64,000 nucleotides of DNA. It comes from Pacificispira spongiicola (GTDB taxonomy: Bacteria; Pseudomonadota; Alphaproteobacteria; UBA8366; Aestuariispiraceae). Of this stretch, positions 46,261 through 56,032 are shown piece by piece. The position numbers and the translations under genes are program-made. Position 1 is the first letter of the stretch, and each line of letters begins with the position of its first letter. The stretch covers positions 372,001-436,000 of the forward strand of contig NZ_JABBNT010000001.1 of NCBI RefSeq assembly GCF_012926505.1. The letters run 5' to 3'. The notes beneath the pieces were generated by a model. It searched no databases. It had not been told where the DNA came from and saw only the letters and a program-made list of their open reading frames with translations.

Positions 46261-49200
46261 TTACACGACCACAGTAACATCAATATGCTGCGTTACTGTA
46301 TCCGTTCCGTCGGAAATCTCCACCGTGAAGCTATCGTTACCGGTGCCGTCGTGATCGTAAACAAAACTATTTCCGTCCAACGTGACCTGACCGTGTTCCG
46401 GCCCATCGACGATCTGATAGCTCAGATGATCATTATCGGCATCGCTGCCGAACAGAAGTCCCTTGTAGACTTCGTTATTGGCGATGGAGATTTCGACCAG
46501 ATTCTCGCGGTCTCCCCCGGCGCTCATCGTGCCGTCATGGCCGTTATCCGTCTGATCGACGACGGTCGTGCCCGCCCCTTCATTGAAGCTCCAATATCCG
46601 ACAAGACCGTTTTCGTTGCCGTTTAGCTCCTGACCCATCGTCGAGGCAATTTCAGCTTCGCTACGCGCATGATCCCAAACGCGGACCTCGTCCATCGGAT
46701 AAGCATAGCCGCTTCCCTGACCGGATCCCGGATTTCCGATAATCAGCGAATCGGAAGGTGCCGTGATATCAGCGGAATTCCAGCTATTGCCGTAACCGGT
46801 CGGAACACCCCATCCGCTTGCGCTGCCGTCCAGATACCCCTGGATGCTGGCGACGCCCGGCGTACCGGTCTGGTCGATCACCATTGCGACATGGTGCCAG
46901 CCCGACGTCACGCCTTCGCTCGCCAGATCGATTTCCATTTCGCCCTTCTCGCCACCTCCGGCCGCGGTACGAACCGACAGCGTGTCGTCGTTCATAAAGA
47001 TGGAATAGCCTTCGTCGGACGAATTGGCCGTGTTGCCCTTCGACGCCAGGAAATGGACGCCGGACACCGAACCGGAACCTTCCCAATAGAACCACATTTC
47101 CACCGTCATGCTGGCCGTGCCGGGGTCCAGATCAGCGGCATGGGCGATCTCGACGCTTTCGGTTGCGGAGCCGGGCGCATAGGCAAACTGGGCAGCGTCG
47201 CCCAACGGATAGTTGTCGCTGTTCACCGACGCAGAATTTACCGCCGTCCCGTCATAGTTTCCGGCCAGATCGGTGATGGTGTCGCCGTTCCCGTAAGCGG
47301 AAGAGAAATTGTAAAGGGCGCGAAGTCCGGTTTCGGTTCCGTCCATGGACGCCAGATAGTTATCCTCGATTTCCTGGGCTGTGCGAACGGTATCCCAAAC
47401 GCGGAACTCACCCATTTGGCCGTCCATATCGAAGCTGGAGTCACCGTGTTCATACCAGCCGCCGATCGCGGCGCCGCCGCCATTCGTCGTCGTTACCGGC
47501 GGCACGGAGAAATTGGCCGTGACCGTGGTGTCGAGTTGCCCGTCGATATAGATGGAGCCTTCGGTACCGCTGAACGTGACCGCAACATGGTGCCATTCGC
47601 CGGTCGGTATCGTGGCGGAGCTGGTGAGGAACGGTGCCCCGTTATAGGGTCGCCAGCTCACCGTTCCGTCCGGCAAATCCGCATAGGCGTTCTTGCCGAT
47701 CTGCAGGAACGCCGCGCTGTTCACGCCATGCGCCTGATAGCCGTAGATCACCTCGTTATCATTGGCGTCGAGATAGATCCATGCTTCGATCGTGCCCTGG
47801 GACATGTTGTTCACGGTGTTGTCCGGCACTTCGATATAGGATTGCGACCCGGAGAAATCCGCGACGGTTGCGTTCAACACTCCGGCGGTCTCGGGGGCAT
47901 GATTCTGTTCGATCACAGATACCGAAATCTGCTGCGTCGTGAACTTGCCATTCCCGTCCTGCACCTGAACGGTGAAGGCATCGGTCCCGAAGAAACCGGC
48001 ATTCGGTGTGTAGGAATAGGTTCCGTCAGGGGTGACCACCGCCGTCCCATGCCCGCCGTCGGCCGACAACAGATAGGTCAGCGTGTCGCCGTCAGCGTCG
48101 CTTGCCAGAATGGTCCCTTCGACGATGCTGTTCTCTTCCATCGTGATCGTGGTCGTGACGTCGCCGAAACGCCCTTCCCCCACGCCGATGGACGCGCCGG
48201 TGACCAGCGTTCCGTCATTGCCGTTGCCGGAAATGTCGGGCACGGTCGTCCCGTCGCTGCCGTCGAAGGTCAGATTGAACACCAAATCGCCTTCGTTGAC
48301 GGCATCCGGCAATTCCGCGTCCTTATAGGTCTGAATTTCCGTCTCGGTGCGCGCGGTGCTCCACAGGCGGACATCGTCGATCAATCCATCGTAGTTCCGT
48401 CCGGCTTGCGAATCCTCGCCGATCGTCCAAGGATCGTCGTTCCACGCACCGAGCGTCCAAGGCGCGGAGCCGGTTTCGACACCGTCGACATAGGCGGTCA
48501 GCGTCGTCCCGTCATAGGTCACCGCGATGTGCTGCCAAACGCCTTCGACGACCGCGCCGCCGAGATTGGCGACATCGCCGCCGTTCCAAACCACGATATT
48601 TCCATTGTCGATGTGAACGCGGAAGGTGGACAGGTCCGAACCGGCCAACGATTTATCGAAAATGGTGTTCAGGCCATCCACCTCGTCCGGCTTGACCCAC
48701 ATTTCGACACTGATCGGCGTGTTACCGCCCGCCGCGAACCCGGCGACATTCGGAATCTCGACTTTGCTGGTTTCACTGCCGTCCAGGGACAGCACGGAAC
48801 CCGCTGTAACCCCGGCAATCACCGGGGCCGTATTGGTGTCGACCACCGCGATTTCAACGGTTTGGCTGACCGGCGGGGCAATCCCGTCGTCGACTTCCGC
48901 CGTGACCGTCGCCGTCCCGGTGAACCCGTTGGCACCGGTGAAGGTCGCGGTATTCAACGCGGCCTGCACATCGGCGGGCGACCCGGTGATGACCAGTGTC
49001 GCGCCATTCATCTGCACGTCCGCGGATCCGCCGCCTTCATCCGCAAACAGCGTTCCGTCGGTGGCGCTGAGCGTCAGCGTGATCGGCGCGTCATCGGCAT
49101 CCGAGACAACGATGCCGGCCAAGGGAATGGCGCTGTCCATTGCGCCGCTGGCATAGACGCCGCCGTCTTCCATCGTCGCATTGTTCAGGGTCAGTGTCGG

Positions 49201-52200
49201 CGCGCCGGGGACGTTACTGTCCAACGACCCGTCGAAGGAATAGTCCGCGATCAGATTCGGATAAATCGCGGGATCAAGGTCTTCGGCCATCGTGGCGCGA
49301 ATTTCCGATTCCGTCAGGGCCGAATTCCAAACCCGCAAGCCGTCGAATTCGCCCTTCAAGGATTGGCTGGATTCGAAGTCGCCGCCGACCACATCCTGAT
49401 CCGCTCCGAGAATCAGTGTTCCGCCGGAGGTCAGCGAGGCGGTGCTGCCCAGATCGAAAATCGGCTCGCCATCGAGATACAGGACCGTATCGGTCGCGCC
49501 GCTGCCGAACGACAGGGAGACATTGTGCCATTCGCCATCCAGCATGGGCGACCCATCGACCGAACCGAGATTCGTATTGTTCAGCCAAACTGCCAGCTTT
49601 CCGCCAGTCAAGTGCACCCACAACTCATTCGCAGAACCGGGTACGGCATAGGAGAACAGCGTCCCGCTGGTATCCGTCGTCTTAACCCATGCCTGAACCG
49701 TGCCCTCGCTGGTCGGGAAACTCGTAAAGTTCGCGGCTTCCGCATAGGAGAAGCTGGAATCGGTCCCATTTGAACCGGCGCCGCTGGTCGCGACCGAGCC
49801 GGGCCAAGTCAATGTCGACGGCGTCACTTCCCGCACGACGGCGCTCCAGTCGCTGCCGTCCTGGCCGTAGCTGTTCCAAACGACGAAATAACCGCCGTCC
49901 GGCTTTGCCGCCAAATCGACGTTGCGCTGTTCGGACGCCGTGTAGTCGTTCAGTTGCGTTTCGCTGCCGACCGGGTTGCCGCTGGCATCGAATTCCTGCG
50001 CATAAACGCCGTAGCTGCTGCCGTCCAAGGCGCTGCCGTCGGTCCATGCGATGACGTAGCCGCCGTCGGTCAAGGCGACGACATCGGGGAAGTACTGGTC
50101 CCCCGCATCCGTCGTGTTGACCAGGATTTCCCCCGTGATCGGGTTCATATCGGCATCGTATAGGCGCTGCATAACCGACCAACCGCTGCCGTCGTCCGCA
50201 TAGCTGGACCAGGTCACCACGGTCGTCCCGTCGCCCAGGATCGCAACGGCGGGCGTATGTTGATCTTGGTCCGTCGTCGTGTTGATGATGATTTCGCCGC
50301 CGACCTTGGAGCCGTCGGCCGCGAAACGCTGTGCCACGGCGGCATAACCGCTGCCATCCACGCTTTGAGACGACCATACCGCGACGAAAGAACCATCCGG
50401 ATATCCGGAAATCGGCGAACCATGCTCCGTCCAGATGTATTGTTCACCCACCGTCGTGGTGTTCATCTGGACGGGACCGGACGTCACCTCATTCCCATCG
50501 GCGTCGTAAACCCGCATCATAACGGCGAAGCGGTCACCGTCCTGACCCGAGGCACTCCAGGTAATGACTTCGCCGCCATTCGGAAGGGCGGTAACCGTCG
50601 GATGCACCTGGTCTCCCACCGTCACGGTGTTGAGCTGGAATTCCCCGCCGTCCGGCGTGCCGTCGGCATTGAAACGCTGTGCCTGCGCGCTCCAGCCGCT
50701 GCCGTCCTGATTGGCACTGCTCCACACCACGGTGTAGGTACCATCCGCGTGGGCGGCGATATCCGTATTGATCTGATCGCCCGCGGTGTACGTGTTGACG
50801 ATCGTTTCGCCGCCGACCTTCGTACCGTCAGACGCGAACCTTTGGGTGACGACAGCGCTGCCGCTGCCGTCTTGGTCCATCGCCGACCAAACCACCACAT
50901 AGCCGCCATCCGCGAAGGTCCCGATCGCCGGATACGCCTGGAAACCGGCGGCGGAGGTGTAGGGATTGAACTCCTCGCCCATCCCTCCAGCGGAACCCGA
51001 CGCGAGCGAAACCGACGGTGCGTCATTCTCGCCGGTAACTGTCAACGTCGCCGTATTCGCGACCGACCCGCCGTTTCCGTCGACAACATTGTAATTCACG
51101 GTCAGGGAAACCGATTGCCCTTGGGCAAGATAGTTAAACTGGGCCGGATCGATATTCAGGGTACCGGTCTCATTATCGGCGGAAAACACCACCGGATGGC
51201 CGTCGCTGGACGTCACCGATACGGAACTGGTGTCCAAATCATCGGACAAATCGATATCCTGAGCACCGTCGAGCAGGTCGATTTGTACCACGGCGCCGTC
51301 TTCGGACACCGCGCCCGCATCGATGGTGCCGGATACGGTGGGCGCATCATTCGCCCCCGTAATCCTCACAGTCGCCGTGTTGGCGACACTCGCGCCATAT
51401 TCGTCCACGACGTTGTAAGTCACCGTCAAATCAACGGACTCGCCAACCGCCAGATACTCAAATTGCGCGGGGTCGAGGACCAGCGTGCCGGAGTCGTCGT
51501 CCAGAGAAAGCGGCACGACAGGGGTGCTGTCCGGCATAGTGACGACAACGGAATCCGTATCCAAATTGGCGCCGTTGTCGACGTCCCGGGCGACCGACAG
51601 CAGGTCGATCTGGAACGGTGCCGCATCTTCGGAAACCAAACCTTCGTCGATGGTGCCGCTGACGGTCGGGCTGTCATTCGTCCCGGTGATCGTCACCGTG
51701 ACGTCCTGCGTGATGGTTGCGCCCTGGGAATCCTCCGCCACGACGGTGAAGGTTTCCGTCGTCGTTTGGTCCTTGGCAAGAGAGTTGTAGGCCGCTTCGT
51801 CGACCGTATAGATCCAGGTGATTTCCCCCGTTCCGCCCGCGGCGGGCGTCGATACCGTCGCCGTCAGGGTTCCGTTGGTCGCCGCGCCGTTTTTCCCGTC
51901 GGAAGACACAATCGTCAACGTGTCGTCCGCATCGACGTCGACGAAGGAAATAGCCCCCGTCGTGGTCAGTTCGACCGCGTTAACGGCGGCATTATCCCCT
52001 TGTTCGGTCACGTCGCCGGTCACCGTGCTGTCGGCAACGGTGATCACCGGCGCGTCGTTCGTCCCGGTAATCAGCAGGCTGACCGTCGCGGTGTCGCTGC
52101 CCCCGGCACCGTCCGATATGGAATAGGTGATCGTGACGGTTTCCTCGTCCCCGGCATCCAGATCGTCGAAATCCGTGCCCGGCTTGAACAGGATCGACCC

Positions 52201-54522
52201 GCCCACGACACTGGCTTCACCTTTACCATCCGGCAGGGGCGATACGCTGATGGTCAGGTTCTGACCGTCAGGATCGCTGTCATTGTCCAGAACGGTCAGG
52301 GTCAGGTCTTCATTTTCCGTCCCGGCGCTGCTGTCGTCCACAGCCGTCGGTGTGGAGTTCACGAAGCCAGGATCATTCCCCGCCCCGCCGGTCGCGGTAT
52401 TCGAATCGTCGCTGGACCGTGTGGTGCTGCGCGTTGTCGTGGTGCCGCCGGTTCCGGTATTGCTCGGCGTAAAGCCGTTGCCGGTAAAGCCGCTGTCTTC
52501 CAAGGTGGATTGGTAGCTGGGGCGTGTGCCGGTCGTACCCGTCCCGGAACCGCCCTGATTGTTGCCGCCAGCCGCCGTGGCGATGTCTTGCAGGGCCTCG
52601 ATATCGGCGTCAGAGATGGTGTCGTCGCCCTCTCCGCCACCTTCCTGGCCACCACCGACACCTTCGACGGGCGTCGTTTCCGCAAGCTGCTGATCTTCCG
52701 GCGCGTCGGAACCACCTTCGCCGCCACCGTCGGCCTGGGTCTCGTCACCCGTGCCGTCACCGCCTTCCGCGGTTTGAATGGTTTCGGTCACACCGTCACC
52801 CGTGGCGTCGCCCTCGCCTGTCGCCTCGCCGCCATCCGCGTTTTCGGTCGGGGCTTGGGCGGCCTCTTCCGTCGATTGGGCCGTTTGGCTTTGGGTTTGC
52901 GGCTCGGACTGGGCTTGAGGCTGCTGCTCTTGGGATTGTTGCGTTTCGGTGGACGCCGTCGTCATGACCGGCTGCTGCCCATCGCCCGCGCCGGAGTCGA
53001 CGCCGGTAGAGCCGGTGGCATCGGCGACCGCCCCCGCCATGTCGACACCCTGCGTCGCATCGCCGCCCTGCGCCAGGGCCGTCGCGGCGGCATCCGCCGG
53101 GACGGATTGCTGAGACGCCGTATTGTCCGCCGTCTGCTGGGCGGAACCGGCTTGGTTCATGGCATCCGTCGGAGATTGCCCCGACGCCAATTGCGCTTCC
53201 AATTCGTCGGAGAACGCATCGCCGCCACCGGCATCCGCCAGCGCTTGATCGACATTCTCGCCCGACGACAGGGACGCCGCCAATTGATCTGCCTGAGACA
53301 CGGGAACGGATTGATCCGCCGCGGTCTGATCCGCGACATCGGATGCCTGCTGCCCATCGGCCATGGCGGCATCCGGGGTCGACCCGTCCGCAAGGCTCTG
53401 TTCCAAGGCATCGACGAAGGCATCGCCACCGCCAGCCGCGCCCAATGCGTCATCCACATTGTCGCCGGACGCCAGCGATGCCGCCAGTTGATCCGCGGGC
53501 GACAAGGGCACGGACTGTTCCTGCGTGATCGCATCGGACAGTTGCTGCGCCTCGTCGGCCTGGTTCATCGCGTCGCCGGGGGTCGAGCCGCCGGCGAGCG
53601 CTTGCTCCAGTGCGTCGGCAAAGGCATCGCCGCCGCCCGCACCGGCCAGCGCCTCATCGACATTCTCGCCGCTGGACAGGGTCTGCGCCAGCTTATCGGC
53701 GGCGCTGAGTTCCACCTCGGCTTCGCCTTTGGCCAGTTCGGTATCTTTGGCAATCTGTTCCGCCTCGGTCAGCGCGTTTTCCGCGCCGACACCATCGGCC
53801 AGGGCATTTTCCAACCCTTCGACGAAGGCGTCCGCGTCGCCGCCGGACGCATTGATCGAATCCTGCAGGGCAGTGTCGACATTCTCCCCACCGGCCAGCG
53901 CCGTAATCAGGGGATTTTCCACCGGCACCTGGGCGGCCTGCATCGCGTCGATCGATCCCTGCGCGGCGCCCTCGGCTGTTTGCAGCGCGGCCTGCGGATC
54001 CTGCCCCTGTGCCAACGCGGCCTGCAATTCATCCAGGAAAACGGATTCGACATCCGTCAAATCGGCGTCCGACGGAAGGGCACCGTTCGCCGCCATCTGC
54101 TGGACCAGATCACTGACCGCCGCCTCGACACCGTCGCCGGAGGCAATCGCCGCCAGCAACGCATCGGCAGGGTCGGTGACAGACCCCGTCGGATCGTAGG
54201 ATTCAATGGTATTCAGCATCGCTTGACGCGCGTAATCCACGGCATCGGCGATATCGAAATTTCCGTTGTAGAGTTCTGTGCGCAGCGTATCGATGAAAGA
54301 ACCGGCGGCCGCGGTCGCGGAATCGGCAGACGCGCCTTGGTCCATCAGTTGCTCGAAAACGGCAGAATGCAGGGACGCAATGGCGTCTTCGATGCCGTCC
54401 CCCGCCGAGAGCGCGGTCAGGATTCCCTCGAACTGATCGGGACCAAGGGTCACATCAAGCTGTTGCTGCGGCGGTACCGCGTCGGTATTTCCGACCGGCA
54501 GAACATTGCTATCGTCAGCCAT
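46261..54522 (-). CDS. Giant repeat-rich surface protein (type I secreted adhesin)
   Basis: A 2753-residue acidic protein with no signal peptide. In order: an N-terminal region (about 30-490) built of repeated units of about 60-66 residues with the core LAxGxxVxxAL..GGGDAFxxxLExxLAxGxxPxxAM; a Gln/Glu/Thr/Gly-rich linker (about 500-720); three or four VCBS/cadherin-like domains (PTAVDD, GTNDAPVI, GTNDSPTVSGTI, GANDAPTVSGTI) to about 1180; seven repeats of about 55 residues with VVWSSxxQDGSG (about 1187-1575); four LamG-like domains (starting near 1590, 1915, 2225 and 2455) with interspersed cadherin-like domains; and a final cadherin-like domain to the C-terminus. I see no RTX nonapeptides. 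The type I secretion genes lie directly upstream. The Met at 54522 has GAGAGGGA upstream. Role in adhesion is inferred. Confidence 0.88.
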   Translation of the reverse strand: MADDSNVLPVGNTDAVPPQQQLDVTLGPDQFEGILTALSAGDGIEDAIASLHSAVFEQLMDQGASADSATAAAGSFIDTLRTELYNGNFDIADAVDYARQAMLNTIESYDPTGSVTDPADALLAAIASGDGVEAAVSDLVQQMAANGALPSDADLTDVESVFLDELQAALAQGQDPQAALQTAEGAAQGSIDAMQAAQVPVENPLITALAGGENVDTALQDSINASGGDADAFVEGLENALADGVGAENALTEAEQIAKDTELAKGEAEVELSAADKLAQTLSSGENVDEALAGAGGGDAFADALEQALAGGSTPGDAMNQADEAQQLSDAITQEQSVPLSPADQLAASLASGDNVDDALGAAGGGDAFVDALEQSLADGSTPDAAMADGQQASDVADQTAADQSVPVSQADQLAASLSSGENVDQALADAGGGDAFSDELEAQLASGQSPTDAMNQAGSAQQTADNTASQQSVPADAAATALAQGGDATQGVDMAGAVADATGSTGVDSGAGDGQQPVMTTASTETQQSQEQQPQAQSEPQTQSQTAQSTEEAAQAPTENADGGEATGEGDATGDGVTETIQTAEGGDGTGDETQADGGGEGGSDAPEDQQLAETTPVEGVGGGQEGGGEGDDTISDADIEALQDIATAAGGNNQGGSGTGTTGTRPSYQSTLEDSGFTGNGFTPSNTGTGGTTTTRSTTRSSDDSNTATGGAGNDPGFVNSTPTAVDDSSAGTENEDLTLTVLDNDSDPDGQNLTISVSPLPDGKGEASVVGGSILFKPGTDFDDLDAGDEETVTITYSISDGAGGSDTATVSLLITGTNDAPVITVADSTVTGDVTEQGDNAAVNAVELTTTGAISFVDVDADDTLTIVSSDGKNGAATNGTLTATVSTPAAGGTGEITWIYTVDEAAYNSLAKDQTTTETFTVVAEDSQGATITQDVTVTITGTNDSPTVSGTIDEGLVSEDAAPFQIDLLSVARDVDNGANLDTDSVVVTMPDSTPVVPLSLDDDSGTLVLDPAQFEYLAVGESVDLTVTYNVVDEYGASVANTATVRITGANDAPTVSGTIDAGAVSEDGAVVQIDLLDGAQDIDLSDDLDTSSVSVTSSDGHPVVFSADNETGTLNIDPAQFNYLAQGQSVSLTVNYNVVDGNGGSVANTATLTVTGENDAPSVSLASGSAGGMGEEFNPYTSAAGFQAYPAIGTFADGGYVVVWSAMDQDGSGSAVVTQRFASDGTKVGGETIVNTYTAGDQINTDIAAHADGTYTVVWSSANQDGSGWSAQAQRFNADGTPDGGEFQLNTVTVGDQVHPTVTALPNGGEVITWSASGQDGDRFAVMMRVYDADGNEVTSGPVQMNTTTVGEQYIWTEHGSPISGYPDGSFVAVWSSQSVDGSGYAAVAQRFAADGSKVGGEIIINTTTDQDQHTPAVAILGDGTTVVTWSSYADDGSGWSVMQRLYDADMNPITGEILVNTTDAGDQYFPDVVALTDGGYVIAWTDGSALDGSSYGVYAQEFDASGNPVGSETQLNDYTASEQRNVDLAAKPDGGYFVVWNSYGQDGSDWSAVVREVTPSTLTWPGSVATSGAGSNGTDSSFSYAEAANFTSFPTSEGTVQAWVKTTDTSGTLFSYAVPGSANELWVHLTGGKLAVWLNNTNLGSVDGSPMLDGEWHNVSLSFGSGATDTVLYLDGEPIFDLGSTASLTSGGTLILGADQDVVGGDFESSQSLKGEFDGLRVWNSALTESEIRATMAEDLDPAIYPNLIADYSFDGSLDSNVPGAPTLTLNNATMEDGGVYASGAMDSAIPLAGIVVSDADDAPITLTLSATDGTLFADEGGGSADVQMNGATLVITGSPADVQAALNTATFTGANGFTGTATVTAEVDDGIAPPVSQTVEIAVVDTNTAPVIAGVTAGSVLSLDGSETSKVEIPNVAGFAAGGNTPISVEMWVKPDEVDGLNTIFDKSLAGSDLSTFRVHIDNGNIVVWNGGDVANLGGAVVEGVWQHIAVTYDGTTLTAYVDGVETGSAPWTLGAWNDDPWTIGEDSQAGRNYDGLIDDVRLWSTARTETEIQTYKDAELPDAVNEGDLVFNLTFDGSDGTTVPDISGNGNDGTLVTGASIGVGEGRFGDVTTTITMEENSIVEGTILASDADGDTLTYLLSADGGHGTAVVTPDGTYSYTPNAGFFGTDAFTVQVQDGNGKFTTQQISVSVIEQNHAPETAGVLNATVADFSGSQSYIEVPDNTVNNMSQGTIEAWIYLDANDNEVIYGYQAHGVNSAAFLQIGKNAYADLPDGTVSWRPYNGAPFLTSSATIPTGEWHHVAVTFSGTEGSIYIDGQLDTTVTANFSVPPVTTTNGGGAAIGGWYEHGDSSFDMDGQMGEFRVWDTVRTAQEIEDNYLASMDGTETGLRALYNFSSAYGNGDTITDLAGNYDGTAVNSASVNSDNYPLGDAAQFAYAPGSATESVEIAHAADLDPGTASMTVEMWFYWEGSGSVSGVHFLASKGNTANSSDEGYSIFMNDDTLSVRTAAGGGEKGEMEIDLASEGVTSGWHHVAMVIDQTGTPGVASIQGYLDGSASGWGVPTGYGNSWNSADITAPSDSLIIGNPGSGQGSGYAYPMDEVRVWDHARSEAEIASTMGQELNGNENGLVGYWSFNEGAGTTVVDQTDNGHDGTMSAGGDRENLVEISIANNEVYKGLLFGSDADNDHLSYQIVDGPEHGQVTLDGNSFVYDHDGTGNDSFTVEISDGTDTVTQHIDVTVVV

Positions 54523-54598
54523 ATTTTCCGTCCCTCTCGCCGGAAGCCCCCACAAGCCTGCCCAACCTGCGCCTCCAGATATCGACAATTTAAGCCAA

Positions 54599-54631
54599 GA
54601 TGGCGTAAAATTGCCATCTATATGTATAGCA
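54599..54631 (-). promoter_or_regulatory. Candidate adhesin promoter with operator-like palindrome
   Basis: On the minus strand an extended -10, TGC-TATACA (54623-54631), lies about 100 bases before the adhesin ATG. Just downstream, over the predicted start site, is a perfect inverted repeat GATGGC-N8-GCCATC (54599-54618). The surrounding 100 bases (54600-54700) are strongly AT-rich in a GC-rich genome. No good -35 is visible, as expected for an extended -10 or activated promoter. Confidence 0.45.
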
Positions 54632-54701
54632 CGAGATCGGATTTTTAGTATCTTTTAAAAAATTTTGTCTAAAATTTTATCTAAATGATTAAAAAATGAT
54701 A

Positions 54702-56024
54702 TTACCGTTCCCGCATCGCGGCCCGCATGGAGCTGACGTAAGGGTCTAGAATATATTGGGCAATTCGTCTTTCACCGATGATGATGCTGCTGGCCACGCG
54801 CATGCCCGGATAAAGCCTGTAAACAAGCTGGCCGTCCTCGAATTCCTGCGCATTGGTTTCGATCCGCACCGCATAATAGGGCACGCCTTCCTCATCCAGC
54901 AGGGCATCGGGGCTGACGCCCACGACTTCCCCGTCGATCGTCCCGAACCGCGACGCATCCGCCGAGGTCAAAGCGATCTGCGCGCGCTGACCCGGATGGA
55001 TATATCCGATGTCTTCCAACCGCAGCCGCGCATCGATGACAAGCCGGTCGTCCAACGGCACGATTTCCGCCACCACATCGCCGGGTTTGATCACGCCGCC
55101 GACGGTGGAAACCTGAATGGTCTTCACGATCCCATCGACCGGAGAGCGCAGCACCATCCGGGTCTGGCTATCCTGAAACTTGCGCAGCCGTTCGTTCAAT
55201 TCGTCGAATTCCCGCCGCGCCTTGCTCAAGGCATCCCGTGCTTCTTCCGAGAAGGTCTCCGCAATTTCCCGCAGCTTCGCCCTGCCTTCCTCAAGCGCCG
55301 CCTTGGTCCGTTGCAGCAGCGCCCGGTCTTCTTTCACCTGTCCGTCCAGGGCAGCGAGATCCTTCAGCAGGTTGATGTGCGTCATCCGGTTGGTGATGTT
55401 CTGCGCCAGCAACGTATCGGAGATATCGATCTGTTCCTTCAGGTATTTCCGCGTCGACGCCGCCGTTTCCAGCCGCGCCGTGACCTCCGCAATTTCCTGC
55501 TGCCGCTGGGCGATCGCCTGCCGTTGCACATTGAACGAGGCCGTCAATCGTTTGCGTCTGGTATCGGTCAGGGCCATCGCCTCGGCGATCTGATCCGGTG
55601 CGTTTTCCACAAGATCCGCCGGAAAGTCGGGGGCTTCCTGCCCGGCCAATTCCGCTTCCAAGCGCACGATATCGATCCGAAGCCCGGTCAGCCGCGCGGT
55701 CAATTCCGCAATTTCGGCGTCGATCTGGGTCGATTCCAACTCGATCAGCGGTTGGCCCGCCGTGACGATCTGCCGGTCCTGAACATGAATATCGGCGACG
55801 ATCCCGCCTTCCAGATGCTGAACCTGTCGAACCCTGGTACCGGGAACGACCTCCCCAACCGTCGCGCTGACGATATCCAGCGTTCCGAACCAGGACCACA
55901 GACCGATCGCCAGAACGAACGCCGCCGCGATCAGAACGAAAATCGCGGTCGCCCCGGCCGTGTCGCGGGGTGCTTCCATTCCCTGCGGACGGGATGACGA
56001 GAGGGATTGCGGCGTATCGGTCAT
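54702..56024 (-). CDS. Type I secretion periplasmic adaptor (HlyD family)
   Basis: A 440-residue membrane fusion protein. A single membrane segment (about residues 26-46, AIFVLIAAAFVLAIGLWSWFG) is followed by the lipoyl/barrel half GEVVPGTRVRQVQHLEGGIVADIHVQDRQIVTAGQPL (key element VQHLEGGIV), a long alpha-helical hairpin rich in Glu, Arg and Leu (about 100-290), and the returning barrel RMVLRSPVDGIVKTIQVSTVGGVIKPGD. It bridges the inner-membrane ABC protein and the TolC-like channel. TAGGAA lies 6 bases before the ATG, and the gene starts 8 bases after the ABC gene, so they are co-transcribed. Confidence 0.93.
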   Translation of the reverse strand: MTDTPQSLSSSRPQGMEAPRDTAGATAIFVLIAAAFVLAIGLWSWFGTLDIVSATVGEVVPGTRVRQVQHLEGGIVADIHVQDRQIVTAGQPLIELESTQIDAEIAELTARLTGLRIDIVRLEAELAGQEAPDFPADLVENAPDQIAEAMALTDTRRKRLTASFNVQRQAIAQRQQEIAEVTARLETAASTRKYLKEQIDISDTLLAQNITNRMTHINLLKDLAALDGQVKEDRALLQRTKAALEEGRAKLREIAETFSEEARDALSKARREFDELNERLRKFQDSQTRMVLRSPVDGIVKTIQVSTVGGVIKPGDVVAEIVPLDDRLVIDARLRLEDIGYIHPGQRAQIALTSADASRFGTIDGEVVGVSPDALLDEEGVPYYAVRIETNAQEFEDGQLVYRLYPGMRVASSIIIGERRIAQYILDPYVSSMRAAMRER

Positions 56025-56032
56025 GACCGTTC

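Noticed and set aside
54301-54315. A possible LapG-type cleavage site (TAAAG at adhesin residues 70-74)
   Set aside because: It is only a partial match to the usual TAAG/PAAG target, it lies in an Ala-rich stretch where such matches arise by chance, and no lapG or lapD gene is in the window.
50257-54648. A 1463-codon open frame antisense to the adhesin gene
   Set aside because: It is the shadow of the GC-rich, repeat-rich adhesin frame: composition is Arg/His/Gly-rich with no recognisable domain, and the opposite strand encodes clear VCBS and repeat domains. The same applies to the antisense frame at 46669-49773.
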